DNA from: Pteria penguin
Lineage: Eukaryota > Mollusca > Bivalvia > Pterioida > Pteriidae
DNA: 64,000 bases
Reading direction: 5' to 3'
Assembly: GCA_035048485.1 (NCBI GenBank)
Contig: CM068584.1
Span: 62,912,420 to 62,976,419, forward strand
Position numbers and translations under genes: made by a program. Of the stretch, positions 1 to 13,080 are shown one piece after another. The number at the start of each line of letters is the position of its first letter. The first letter of the stretch is position 1. The notes under the pieces are model-generated. The model was not told the origin of the DNA. It made no database searches and was given only the letters and a program-made list of their open reading frames with translations.

Positions 1-1147
1 TATCAATAAATACGAAATAAATATAATATTGCATAGCTTACTGAATATTTGTACATGTTACTGAGTGCAAAATGCAATCACCGAGTGTGTAAGTATCAAT
101 TCTAGTCTTGTGTATTTTTTCAGAAATTCAGTTTTTTAAACAAAACTCCTCAGAAAACCGAAATTAAAAGACAGTCCGAACCTAGTTCGGTTTTATCATA
201 TTTTACTGTATCTGCTAACAAAACATTAAAAGGAAATGCAGGACCTTGGGTGACACGATATATGCTGTATGATAATATTGCAGTAATATATGTTGACACA
301 TAATTAATAATGAGAAGTTCATAATAGGATAAAAAATACCACATTCGTCTTTCTACAAATCAATGTTAATTCTTGATTTGTCTGCAAAATCCACAGACTT
401 GCGTCTTCTAAGAGTTCAGTTTCGAAAATATAAACAAACACACAAAATAAAAAGAAAAAAAACCCCAAACAAACAATAACCCCCCCCCCCCCCAAATCCA
501 AACAAAGAAAGAATGGTGTTTCATGGGTAAAGTTCATATACTGCACAATTTCTAATTTATTTTCATTCAATAAGGCTGTACTGGTTATATGTTAAAATTA
601 AAACAAAAAAGAAAGAAGGACATCACGAAATGGATTCTACCAGAAAGTGAAATTTATGCGAAATATTGCTGTAAATAAAATTGATTGTATTAAAATATAT
701 ATAAATACTTCGATTGGTGACAAACATTTTTTATTGCAATCTGTGTATTTGTAAACCACTCGTCTTACTAATGCCTAAAACCGTATATAGGAACAAAGAA
801 AAACTTCAATGCATTGGATTATAATACCAGAAATGTTACAACACATAAAGTCATAAAGACTGAGGTGGGTTTTTTGTTCTTTTTGTTTTACTTTTTTGTC
901 TTTTTTTTTTCAAAACGGAAATGAAGATTGATATCCTTTTCTATAAGGATGTTTAAGTCTCGTCACCGACATATATCTTACAGTGTATTCCTGGATTCAC
1001 TAAGTAATATTATCAAGAGCTGAAGGAAGTGCATTATTTATAGCTATCATAGTGTGTTTAGCTTTCTTGTGTAACTTACAATCAAATAAGTGAAACTGAT
1101 GAATACATAGCAGGTGCATTCCATTTCTAAAACCAAATATCAAAACC
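1..1147. other. Upstream region, no gene seen
   Basis: AT-rich sequence with short homopolymers, including a run of C at about 481-493 and a T-rich stretch at 865-910. No convincing exon, RNA gene or transposon end was recognised. The last few hundred bases should contain the promoter and 5' untranslated region of the gene starting at 1148, but no clear TATA box could be assigned. Confidence 0.5.
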
Positions 1148-4100
1148 ATGCATCTGTATTCATTTTGGACTTGGCTGATGGCTTTTGTTTTGAGTGCAAG
1201 TGCAGAAACTGCTAGTAAATTGACAAATGTGTCATCATGTCCGTCAGAGATAAATCTATGGCGTCAAAAGAAATCATTAAAGTCGTGTGAGGAACAAGAA
1301 GGTTTTGTGTACCACTGCATGAAATCGTCACGGGAATCTTTCATTGAATTCTGTATGGTTCCTTTGTCCCTTAATTTACACGGTAAGTTTTTTCTTGTAT
1401 TAAAACGTTTAATTCAAAACCTCACCACTGTACATTATAATGAAATATTATATTGAGTAATCTCGAGAATAATAAATTCAGCCTTCATTAAACAGTCGTT
1501 ACCTTTTAAACTAAACTTTGTTGTGTTTTGATTAACATCAGGTTGTTTACATATTTTATTGACAAACGGTCATTTAAACACAAAAAAGCAATATACAAAC
1601 AAATAAAACATCGTTGTGGAAAATTATGAAACATTCACAAATACGGTGGAATTGATTATTCAGTAGAGTTATTTTTACAGAATAATGTTTCAATATTTAC
1701 TCAAAAAGGTAGAACATGTACTGCGGAAAAGTTGGTAAAACACCCCACCCCCTCCACTCTGAGAGATAAGAGATCATACGAACACGCCGACGATAACATA
1801 GAGGACAGGCAAATGTTACCCTTCATTACCACAATACTTTTCTGTATTTTAAAAACCTAAAGTAAGAATATAATCAATGTGATGAGTCTGATAATATACA
1901 TGGAGAATCCTAGAACGAATGAATTTCAGCACAACAGTTAAAACGAAAAAAATCAAAACACAATTGACTGTACATGCGATAAAATTTAAACGATACTGTA
2001 ATAAGTACATTTTAATCCATATACAAAGACATGTGGCCAGATATGCAGTTTAAATCAAATATACATTAAAATATTGACTCCGAGAAGGGCGAATTTTCTT
2101 TACTTACATGGATGGGATTTGTGTCCAAATCTCCACCTCTAACTTCGATGTCTGGATAAAAACTGCTGCTTTGAACTTATGACAGGAGATCCAGGACAGC
2201 GTAATCATATTAAGATTCTTTCACCGTCATATAAGAAGTAACTTAACAAACACCGCAAAAAATCACCTCTAAAGAAACATTTATTATAAATAAAAGAAAA
2301 GACCATTTCGTTCTGTATTTCAATTTTTTCAAACAAGTGATACCTGTTTTATTTTCATTTGGCGAGACCAATAATGGTTGGAATGATAAAGGATTGAGAA
2401 GACAAAATCAAGGATATTATAATTTGTTCTTCTTATTCACCTCGAATATACGTTGTTTTTTTTTTTCAACAAAACGCTTCACAACCACATGTGCGCCTAA
2501 AATGCACGTACAAAATCAGGAATATAAGATGCATTAATGTATTTAGGTGTCTTGTTATTCGACTTTAATTCAAAGTGATGCCAATGTTGTTTCAATCATG
2601 TGGTGACTGAAACTGCGACAGGGAATGTTTACGTCCTCATTGTCTATCCTTTAGTTCTTCTAAGGTTTTGTGATTACCGATACAAATGTATATTCTTGTA
2701 CATTTCGGCATTCTACGAGCTGCTTTGGACAGAAGTTTTACCAATACCAGTCGCTAAGCGAAACACCCGAAAATCCGTGAGACGGGCCTTTTTTCAGTCT
2801 CATGACAGGAGAAGATAACTATCAACCGAAGTTCGGGCGCGAAGTTGTTTACCCTTGGCTTCAAGTCACACAAGCTGATTATGCCAATTTCGTTTCAAAC
2901 ACATAAATCACTTGGTTTATACGTTTAACTGTTTCAATTCTATGCAGATTTTCGGGGTGTTTGAAATTTCTATTTCCTCCCGAACTGAAAGAAATATGTT
3001 TGAGAAACTAAAAGCATCAAATACCGACACAGTTTATCATTAGTATTTAAGAACTTTATATCTTACTTCTTTTATATATTTTTACTCCGCTCATGCGCTA
3101 TGTATGAATGCCTTTAGATTTAAATCAACGCTAAAACTATCGGTGTTGTCCGAAAGGACCCAAACTTGCAATTTGTTTGGACTACTCAAAACCTGAGACT
3201 TCCAGACTTAGTCTTACTCGCACATACTACTGTTATTTAATAAGAAAGGAAAATGAAACGTATGTAACAAAAAGAAAACAATATCATAACGGAAAATATT
3301 TAAGATTTCATATATAAGAGATTGATATTTAAACAGTACGAAGAATTCACGAACACATTCCTTTCAAAATATAGATCTGTTTCAAGAAAAAATTTATATT
3401 AACAATACAAAATGATATTTCTATTTAATGAAGATGGATGTCCACAAATACATATGAGTAATGGCTTTCAAATCATATACGTCAATTGCTCACTCAGTGG
3501 GAAGTGTCCAAATGAAGATGTGCCCACCTACCCATCTCATCAGCTCTATAAATGTGAGTTGTGTGTTTATATCATGTTATTACTCTATAAAACCATGATA
3601 CTATTTACATAATATCTTTGTTATACTTTCCATGTAGACGACACCTACATTCAAATATATCATTTTATTTCTTTCCTTGTAGATGATGGTTGTTACAAGG
3701 AAGATAAAAATCAAACCAACATTAGTAGAGACAGGTAATTAACATTAATTACATGTATATTATTATGCATAATAAGACTACATTTAAATAAATTCAGTAG
3801 CTCATAAAATCTCAAGAAACCGAAAAAGAAAATCAACAAAATGGACAAAAAGAAAACAAACTGAAGAGCATTTACTAAGAAGCAGAACCCACAATTGGAA
3901 TATATATTGAAATGTAAAAAATATGGATAAATCCAAACCACAAGTCCAAAAATCATGAAACCATAGGACATACAAAATCAGTGAAAATGAAAAACAAATG
4001 CAAAATAACAAAATATGTCTACTTGAGGAGCATATGTGAACCCCTGTGATGGAGTGAGATCAGGTGCCCGGGGAGAGTGAGCATCTCCTGCTTGCTAGCA

Positions 4101-7100
4101 ACACCCGTCACATATACCCCGTAGAAAGAGTCAAATCGTGTGAATTCCATATGTATCTATATATGGAGAAGTCGAAGTAGGTAACCTAGTACAGAAGGTG
4201 TCAAATCTGTGTAAAGTGATCGGAATCGGTCTCAGTCCAGAATATCATTTAAAAGTCTGGATAACGAGATATCATATGGAGTAATAAGAGTCTCGTAACG
4301 ACCGTAGAACTTCCTCAGTGACGATGCTAGTCTAGCACATATATAACCCTGGTTGAGCAGCTTAACTGAAAGTCGCCTAGCCCTCAGAACAAAGTCATTG
4401 TAATTTGAACATGCTCTGGAATAACGTATTAACTGAGATATGAATACGCCGTATGCGGGCGATGATGGAATGTTGCTACTTATGAAAGGAAAGTTTGTGA
4501 TAGCGAAATTGAAATCGTCACGTTTGTCATAGAGTGAGGTGTTCAATTGACCATTAATGTCGAAAGACAACATAATATCTAAATACGAAGTAGAATTACT
4601 AGTTTCTGTGGTTTCTTTGACCTCCAGTTCACTTGGATAGATGATGCTAAGGTAATCCGCGAATGAAGGATTATTAATTGAAAGCAAGTCATCTATATAT
4701 CTGTAAGTAAAATTGAAGCCAAGAGCCAATTGTTTTTTTTCCTTGCGAAAGCAAAGACTGAATGAACTCAGCTTCGTATGAATAAAGGAATATGTCAGCC
4801 AGAAGCGGAGCACAGTTAGTGCCCATTGGAATGCCGACAATTTGTTGAAAAACGTTACCTCCAAACACCACAAATATGTTATCGATAAGAAAGTTCAACA
4901 TCTGAATGACAGCTGTTTCAGTGTATTTATTTTTGGAATCAGAATTTTCCCTAACAAAGTAAGTTTTATCGTGGCCTATTACTATATATTTGAATTTGCG
5001 GCTTCCGTTTTTACTAGTAAATGCATTTTGAATAATTTCCGCTAATCTGTCTTTTAATTTCTGATGAGGGATCGTTGTGTACAGAGTCGAAAAGTCAAAA
5101 GACTTGATGGAGTGAATTTTAGTAAAACTTTTTGATTTTAGATGTTCTAACAACTCTTTTGAATTTTTAAGGATCCACATTTGATTAATTCCACTTCTGG
5201 AAACATAACAATTAATCACGCGACAAAATAAAACAGGAAATGATCTGCACATGCATGCATATGGGACGACTTGTTTTCCAATTCAAGGAAGTAAATCTGA
5301 AAATTACCCCTACGATAGGAAATACCAACTCTAAATTAGTTATGTAATTAGAATAACATAACGAAATTAATTTGCAAACACTTCTCTAATTGAAATGCAT
5401 TTAATTTACCACCCTGAAAGTAAGAGATCTGATTAAACGATATGTGCCTCTTGAATGTGAATAAAGAGTAGGAAAGTAGAGAGACAGTTTGTTTAGGTAT
5501 CCAACTAATGTGCCTTGTCTCCAATCATACCGTGTAATCAAATTGAACAACATTTTTCTATTTCTTAAATGTATAATATTAAAGTAACTGATGTCACATG
5601 GATATGACACTGGCAACAATGTACCATAGTAGACATTCACGGACCAATGAAATTCAGAGGTGACACCAGGTGCCCGGGAGGACTTAGCGTCTATTGTTTG
5701 GCGAGCCAAACCCATCGTCAATGTTTTTAAATACAGATGAAAGAAATATAATTCAGCACTGCCTGTATACATGAATGTGAAGACACACTGTGTAGACAGT
5801 GCCACCGCCACATAACATCAGGGAAAGGGGTATAACATTTAAGTCAAACCCTCCGCGGAAAACTGTTTTACTGCGAAGGGAATAAGTGTGACGTTAATGC
5901 AAAATACGAAAGTAAGTTATGTCACATGAGTATGCAATACAATTTAAGGGGAATACAAAGGTTCAATTTAATACTGTATGTCCGTTAAAATGTTGTCACA
6001 TTCATTCAAGAAACACGGTTTCAAATATTATTTGCCTCAATAATCTTTTACCTAAAACAAAACTTGTATCCTAAAATGCCAAATTAAAAAACCGGTGATA
6101 AAATTCTCCTCTGATTTACCGATATACCGCTACGTCATCTTTTACTCTACGTTATTAAAATATTTCTAATACCATTGTCTTTGAATGTATTTCAGGACCT
6201 CTGCTAAATATTACAGTCCTGTATATACAACAACCATTGGTCACTATACGATTACAGACTATGCTTCAAGAAATGAAAATAGAACAGAGCAAGCAGGTTA
6301 TACTATATACCATGTTACTTTGAAACTACTATAGAATTGTACACTGTGATAAATCAATATATAAATAATTATCGGTACTGCAATTATTGCAATAAACATA
6401 AAATGTATACGATATGAATTGTTTGCCTTATCGATTTCATTATTGATTTGTAGTTCTCACGGTAGTATAATATAATATTTTACCAATGTGACAACGGTCA
6501 TACCGTTAAGACTAAACGTAACTAGGAGACATACTCGACCTATGACATTATGATAAGGTGAGGTGATAAAGCATGTGGCACTCCTACATGACACCTGATC
6601 CCACCTCCTTTTATTCCCAGGGTTCATGGTCACCGGTTTGTTTTATTTTCCTATTTACTTTTCATAGATATTCCCAATTAACTAGTCTTCAGTGTCCTAG
6701 CAATACACCTACTTCTTGAATTGTGTGTAAATCTTTCATGTTCATAATTACAGAATTGTTATTTTAAATACTATCTATCAAAGTAAGTTTACCCCAAAAT
6801 TTAGTATTTCGCTTGACATTAATTTAGAATATATAGATCCATTTAATTACAGAAGTCATCGACTCGAGGAATACATCTACTCAATCGATATTACTTCAGA
6901 TTATATCCATTTTAGGTAATCATTTCTTAGTCATAATATATGTTTGTATAATGTAAGGCAACTTCACTTTTTGACTTGAGTAAAAGGCACGTATATTACT
7001 ACTTTATCTATATTGTAAAATAAATGTGTCCATTGTCCTCTGAAAAAATTTAAATACTGTGGATAACTTGTTCATTGTAGCACCTGTACTTTTATTATTG

Positions 7101-7691
7101 AAAAGGTATTTAGATAATTAACAATATATCAAATCATTATATATTTCATACCGGATATTGCGTTGTACGTTATAGGTCCAGTAGGAGGTATGATCATGTT
7201 TTTGCTGTTGGGATTAATGACGACAATGATTTATCATATACGAACGTTAGTAGTACTTTGTTATTCTTCGTTACTTTTAAGAATTTTCTTTATATTTCTT
7301 TAGTCGATTAAATATGCATAATTTTTTCTTCACATTACATCCACATACTGTGTTTGCAAACAAATATTTGTTTTGTTGATGCACATACCTAGTAGTATGG
7401 CCTTGTTCTTAGTTATGTTAAAGAATTTCCTTTCGCTCTTTCAAATAGCTATAATTTCTTTACATCTACAATCTGTGTTTGCAAAGAGCCAACATTTTAT
7501 ACTGTTAATGTACATACCTGTAATAGAAAAGATTTGATACCGATTTGAAACATTCACAAATCATTGTTTATTTATTCAATTTAAAAATTTTCAGGACAAA
7601 AATACACCTGAAAGATATGTATCAGGACAATACGAACTGTAATATCAATGAACAGGAAGAACGCGTGTATGATGAAATAGAGGACATATAG
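1148..7691 (+). CDS. Spliced type I membrane protein, 245 aa, function unknown
   Basis: Seven coding exons join in frame: 1148-1382, 3434-3553, 3683-3734, 6196-6296, 6853-6915, 7176-7245 and 7595-7691 (TAG). Every intron has GT..AG ends and every phase matches (1,1,2,1,1,2); the total is 738 bp. Residues 1-19 form a signal peptide with likely cleavage after ASA. The ectodomain (20-190) has eight cysteines, four in exon 1, three in exon 2 and one in exon 3, enough for four disulfides, plus several N-glycosylation sequons (NVS, NCS, NQT, NIS, NRT, NTS). The membrane-proximal part (about 137-190) is Thr/Ser/Tyr-rich and stalk-like. A transmembrane helix spans about 192-211. The 32-residue tail ends ERVYDEIEDI, with a YxxI tyrosine motif that could bind an SH2 domain if phosphorylated. 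No named domain was recognised; a small cell-surface receptor or adhesion protein is an inference. The start is the first ATG before the signal peptide. A missed extra exon remains possible. Confidence 0.78.
1383..3433 (+). other. Intron 1 of the membrane-protein gene
   Basis: About 2 kb between donor GTAAG at 1383 and an acceptor ending at 3433. Nothing else was recognised in it: no transposon end, no ankyrin exon and no RNA gene. Open frames here are short and lack protein-like composition. Confidence 0.6.
3920..5252 (-). pseudogene. 5'-truncated Penelope-type reverse transcriptase, copy A
   Basis: Minus-strand retroelement inside intron 3 of the membrane-protein gene. Reading from 5252 down, RT blocks appear in order: FDFSTLYTTIP, GIPMGTNCAPLLADIF, then YRYIDDLLSI with the catalytic YIDD, then SYLDIML and the C-terminal block LRKFYGRYETL. 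The frame breaks at a run of eight T on the plus strand (about 4733-4740), so the two halves lie in different frames. The end at about 3920-3930 (GGTTTGGATTTATCC on the element strand) is shared with the copies at 16.5, 27.5 and 32.8 kb, which fixes the 3' end. The 5' part of the ORF is absent. Assignment to the Penelope-like group rests on the YIDD context and LD block; no GIY-YIG nuclease is visible in this family. Inactive. Confidence 0.8.
5401..5818 (-). repeat. Retroelement 3'-tail-like repeat
   Basis: On the minus strand this stretch carries GGGTTTGGCTCGCCAAAC followed by CCTCCCGGGCACCTGG, resembling the 3' untranslated tail seen after the RT copies (CGGGCACCTGATCTCACTCC). Its upper end, GGCGGTGGCACTGTCTA, reappears with changes on the plus strand at about 8265-8295. 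A 136-codon open frame here is judged non-coding. It is most likely the decayed tail of a related retroelement. Confidence 0.45.
6560..6670 (+). repeat. Short retroelement-tail remnant
   Basis: Contains GACACCTGATCCCACCTCC followed by CCCAGGGTTCATGG, matching the order of short blocks in the 3' tails of the RT copies (cacctgatctcactcc then acaggggttca). No coding part precedes it. It lies in intron 4 of the membrane-protein gene. Confidence 0.4.
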
Positions 7692-8085
7692 CAGGAAGTA
7701 TCCTATGAGAACAAAGGTCATAAACACTCTGACAACAATGTTACAATTACAATAGCTAAAAACGAGCATATTTACTATCTTAACACAGACTTGATAACAT
7801 GCAGTGATTTTTTTCTTTTTAGGTTTATATATTTATCATTATTATTATTTCTCTTTATTCGTCAACTACATTTTAGATCATATACATGTATCATGCAATT
7901 AATGTCTGCAAATAAGCAACCATTATCTAATTTTATGGTGTTAAAAATGAAAATATGAATACGATCTGTACTCATCTTGAAAATGTATTATATGGGATCA
8001 AAGTAGGTTAGTTAGGTTAAAATTTAAATTTAAGTTTTATTTGTTTTACAACGATTAAGAAACAAGTCAACAACTTATATAAATC
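7692..8085. other. 3' flank of the membrane-protein gene
   Basis: AT-rich sequence downstream of the TAG at 7689-7691. No clear AATAAA polyadenylation signal was found close to the stop. No other feature was recognised. Confidence 0.4.
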
Positions 8086-8460
8086 TTGCTCGTTGGCACG
8101 GATCTTGGCGTAGGGGTGTCGTTTGTGTGGGAGGAAACCGGAGTACCCGGAGAAAACCCACAAAGCCAGGTTGGTGGCCCTCTTTTCTTTACCACTGTGG
8201 TGTTCGTACACATGTTCCCCACGGAGAGTTTGAAAAAAGTGTCTTTATATTTTTCTACCCGATGTTATATGGCAGTGGCACTTTCTAGACAGTGTTGGGT
8301 CACATCAATTACATATACATTCTTCTGCATGTATGGGTATTCAATTGCGGTTGTGGCTAGCAATTCAGGAGACGGTTACTTTTCCTTCTACTTTTTCAGG
8401 AGTCCGTTAATTTCCGTTGTGGTATGTAGTCATTGGTGTCATAGTCACGATACACAAGTT
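8086..8460 (+). repeat. Dispersed repeat with GGGAGGAAACCGGAGTACC block
   Basis: Holds the GC-rich block GGGAGGAAACCGGAGTACC followed by CGGAGAAAACCCAC, a motif I recognise as recurrent in invertebrate, especially mollusc, genomic repeats. It is followed at about 8265-8420 by a stretch sharing blocks with 5640-5818 (minus strand). A 125-codon open frame reads through it (VSFVWEETGVPGENP) but has no protein family I recognise. Annotated as a transposon-derived repeat. Confidence 0.5.
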
Positions 8461-11400
8461 TAGCTCGCATTTTCTTCATATCTCAATGATGACAGCATCT
8501 TATGAGTGATATGACACCCAAACTTAATCCTAATCAATGGCCCACTGAATTCTTACCACAACACGAGCTTCATCTCAACCATGAAACAGAATATTGACAT
8601 TCCGCTGAGTATTCTAGTTCATGGCCTATTGGTCGCCAGCTCATGTAGTTTACAAAACAACGCCTCACCAATAGCCATATCTTTTGTTGATATGGTATCA
8701 ATCATCACTTTTGCTTTATAATTAAGGCTTTACATTCAAGGCTTTCTACTGTAAGTTCGTGAAGGATGGTTGAAAATAGATTGACTATATACTAATACAA
8801 CCGACAAGAATACGACATATTATTCCTTTATTCCTTATATTTATTAACGTCAATGACAAGTCTATTCGAATTATTTATTTGAAGAAATGGAACTCAGTAT
8901 GTTTATAGACACACGTTCACAATATATGGTAAACACTACTAATGGCAAATATGAATTTATACATCAAAGGGATTATATGTTTTTGTTCACTTTCTTATTT
9001 TACACATGCCTATAATTATAAATCACTTGTTTTATCCACTGAGCTCCTACATCTTGTTTTATTTGATGCCTTTCAATATAATAATTTTCGATTACTTTTA
9101 TAATGGTGAGAACTGAAATACTACTTGTGTTTTTCCTTGTCAAGGAAATACGTGCAGAATATTATATTCATTAAAGAGTATGTATCTGTCTCCGTTGTAC
9201 ATTCTTACAGTTTCCGCTCAATCTTACAAGAGTTTGGAAATATGTTTTAAATAGAAAGTGTTGCAATAGTCGGACAGTAATATATCCGGGTCTGTGAAGG
9301 TGAAGGACAACACTTTTAACTCTAGTCTTAATACAACAATCTAATTAAACAAATGAAAACTAATAACTTACCCTTTTCTGATAAAATTGATACATTGAAC
9401 TGGTATTAGTTATCGAAAATATGGTCTTACACATATGATGTCTTTGCTGGATATTGAAACCTGATTCTTTATTTTGGTTAGCAAACAGATCCAACAGTAG
9501 TCAGATTCGTGCGTTATGATACTTTCTCCTAGTTGAACAGATCATTTTCCGATAAAGAAAAAAAGAAGTTTATTTAACATTCATAAATCAATGCGTTGCC
9601 GATATCATTTTTCTAGATTTTATGCCTTCTTCCACTTTCAATATCTGCGGCTTGTAGGAGAGGGTCAGGGAGACGTTCAGCAAAAGATGGAATTTTCAGC
9701 GACAGCAGCCGGTATGGGGATGTCATATACATGCCTCTGGTGACAACTAAATGTTGGCACAACAAAGAAACCGATTCCCATGCCCCGTGTTTTTGTTTAC
9801 AAAAATGTGTCAGCTGATGTGTCACCTGAGCTACTCCCACAAAACATCGATATCTAAAGTGGCAGAAGGGCAGGGAATCTACAACTAAAGATCACAGACA
9901 AAGGAAAACTGGGTTTTAACCCCACCGCGCCCCTTGAGTCAGAAGATTCAACTGTCAACTTTGACTTGTTTATGGGTTAAAACATTTCACCCGAAGAGAA
10001 AACCCCCTCCCCCTACCCGACATTCTCCAATATGATGCCGTTTATTATATAAATTAAATCTGCAGAATTTCAGTCATTTAACTCTGTGGGAGGGTCTCAA
10101 ACCCAAGCCTTGTTCTAACACCGGATCTCTCTCAATACTTAAGGATAATAATTATTGTGAACTGATGGTTTTATGTTGGAATATCCCTACTGAAATAATA
10201 TATTAAAAAGATGAGCAAGAATATACAGAGAACGAGTTCTAAAATAATATCAGAGATGACGGAGTGTGCGAGCGACCCAGTGTTTAATCATATTAAGCCG
10301 TAATGGTTATGATATGGTTAAGGATAGATGCATTGTATGCCAAGTGGCATTTAAAAGTTAACATAATGCTTCATTGTTTGCATTACATCATACAAGGATT
10401 ATATTTCAAGTATAAAGGTTATCTTTGCAAATAGTCAGGTATGCGATACAGGTGAATTCATGTATGCAAAATACAAACGATATTATACACGTTTAGGGTA
10501 AGTTGAGGCCAGTGTCACAGCGGTGAACTTGTCGCAATCGTAGTGGTCGATTCCAATTTCATCACGGTAAAAGGCTTTATGATGTCCTCTTCAAAATGTT
10601 TCGTCCAAATATATAGATTGTCTCTGTCGAGTTACTTGCTAAACGGTTATGAATCTCTAACTTATAACTTTCATAAAAATGCTTATCTTAGTTGAGAGCG
10701 ATTGCAGTATGTTATAACGAATAATAAGGAATATTCTTTGGAATTCACATTTTCCCTTAAACTTTTTTCCTCCATCATAGAGAGAACACTTCGGGAGAAT
10801 AAATAATGTAAACAGATTCACTTATTATCTATTGATAGATATATAGCTTAGTATCACTAGTTATGATATAACAATTAAATTTAGTACCGACCTAAACAAA
10901 TATAAACAGAGTACAAATTCTTCTTACATGTTTTGTACATTTGTGGCGAAAGAACCCCCCACCCCCTTCCCCCTTATAAACAACCACTAGTATTTCATAA
11001 CGTTAACATGGAACGGATTTAGTCATTCGGCAAGATATTTATCTGGTAAAAAATGTTCGATCACCCCATCCAACAACTACCTCACTATCCAAGTCCGCCA
11101 CTGAATTCGACAACACAAGGAACCAGTCTATTAATATCGCCTTTTATCTCCTATTTGAAGGTCGCAACATGAATTGCGTAATGTTTTAGTCACCAAAAGC
11201 TTCATCGAGAAATAATTACGGATAGATTGGCATTGTTGTTCAAGTTTACAAGGTGGTAATCAATAGAAGTATTTTGTGGGTGTTGCACACATTTGGCTAT
11301 CTGTTTCCTTCGCAAACAACTATCAACAGACGCGAACTATCATAGGCATAGAGATGCTTTTTAATCAACATGAGATCAGTCCCCTCTACTTCCTGGCAAA

Positions 11401-12880
11401 TGAAAACAAATCATATCCATTCTTGAAGATGAGTCGGTAAAACACTATTATGGTTATGATTGATCGTAGTGAATTTGTTGATTCGAATTGATCTGTTACA
11501 TAGTTCGATATTTCTTGAATTCAAATGGTATCTTAAATAAGTGACATAATTTCAATGAAAAGTTATTTTAGTACTAAATACCGTTTTTTGGCGTGTGGTA
11601 AATAGCATTCTATATAACCTATCCTGAAATATCCAGTCAAAGTATTCTATAGTGCACAAATGACACATGAGTTAAATCATAATGAAAATTCAAAATCTGA
11701 GTTTCACTTCTGTTAAATCTTTGGTAAAAATGAAGGTTAGAAAAATGAAATTATAACGAAAAATATGATTTTATCAAGTAACAGGTCAAAAATGAGAAAC
11801 CTAATAAGATAAATATAGCAAATTAATCTACTTCTTTTATAATTTGATGCAAAGAATGGGAAGGAAGTAGCTCGATCAAACTTGAACCAATCTGTGCTAA
11901 CCCTTCCCTCACCATGAAACGCCTTTAAAGTATGCCATTGATAAAAGCGTCGAATACTCATTACGGACGGAAACTGAGAAGTCTACTCCTGACCTGTTAT
12001 CTTAGATCTCGATTTGGGAATAGATCCATCTAAAACTAGCTACGACAACTGACAGGGATTGACAAAAATGAAAATCTTTCACCTACTCACATTCGTTGTC
12101 TTATTCTCTGTATGTATCCATAATATAAAGCTTCCATATATAAAAAGGTAGACAGCTGCTAGTGTTTTAATCTTTAAAGGACACTGTCTATTTTTAAATT
12201 GTGGAAATTTTCGACCCGAGATACAGAACGATAACTCTTGGTACAAGTTGGGTATATAAAGACCATGCATTTTTATTTTATTTTATTCAATCCCCTGTGA
12301 TCAGAGGAATTCAAACTCACCCAATGTCTGGTATACTTCGAACAAAAATATAGATTGCGACAATAGATATCATTATGATGGGAACCATCATTGGATAACT
12401 ATATATGATGTATCAATAGTTTACCTCGATTACAACCAATGCATACATCATAACTAGAGTAGTTGAATGCAACCAGGTATTCACGTGTCAAGATCCATAG
12501 CTAAAATAATACAAAGACATCGATAGACTAATGGTCTAAATATCGACATGCTGAGTAAGTATATGGGATCCATTGCAATAGCGTTTGGTCCGAAAATGAA
12601 ATTGTTGACGGATGTTGCCCCTACCCTATCAAATTAAGAGCTGAGTATAGCTTTTGGGCTTTTCAGAATATCTACTTAGGAACCTAACTGAACTCCCTAA
12701 AGGGACCGAGAGGAGAGTAAACATGAATAGATATAGGTGTTAATTTATGCGTTTAAGATGTTCAGTATAAATATCAACTCGGGATAATACATGATTAGAT
12801 GCCATTTTGTATAAAATAGAATCTTATCTACCATGTTACCTCCCCAGTCACATTGTTAGTTCACTACTTACATCTCACTG
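8461..12880. other. Gene-poor region, nothing firm
   Basis: About 4.4 kb without a supported exon. An open frame on the minus strand at 9613-9840 (75 codons, ending SGRRHKI) has a somewhat protein-like composition but no family I recognise and no splice-site support. The rest is AT-rich intergenic sequence with short C-rich runs, for example near 10960. Confidence 0.45.
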
Positions 12881-12884
12881 GCTG

Positions 12885-13080
12885 GGAAATATATAGCCCT
12901 TGGAACAAAGTCATTGTGATTTGAAATCTGACATTAACGTATTAACTGTGATATGAATATGCCAGGCTTTGATATAATTGTGTTAACATAAATGAGAAGA
13001 TTGCGATACTGCATTATAAATTGTGTTCAGTTGAAACAATGTAGTATGTAAACATGATATCCAGATAAGAAAATAAAATT
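12885..13080 (-). pseudogene. Highly decayed RT fragment of the same family
   Basis: The plus-strand stretch from about 12890 parallels copy A at 4378-4560: GAACAAAGTCATTGTGATTT, then CGTATTAACTGTGATATGAAT, then GTTCAGTTGAA. On the minus strand near 13050-13075 it reads YLDIMFTY, matching the SYLDIML block. Many substitutions and gaps show that it is much older than the copies at 4, 15.6, 26.9 and 33 kb. Confidence 0.6.

Noticed and set aside
5401..5811. 136-codon open frame on the minus strand
   Set aside because: It overlaps a retroelement-tail repeat, shows no family resemblance, and the corresponding repeat at 8265-8420 does not keep the frame.
8086..8463. 125-codon open frame on the plus strand
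   Set aside because: It runs through a known type of dispersed GC-rich repeat block and then an unrelated tail; no start context or splice support.
9613..9840. 75-codon frame on the minus strand with protein-like composition
   Set aside because: No recognisable family, no splice sites that link it to another exon; kept only as a mention in the region entry.
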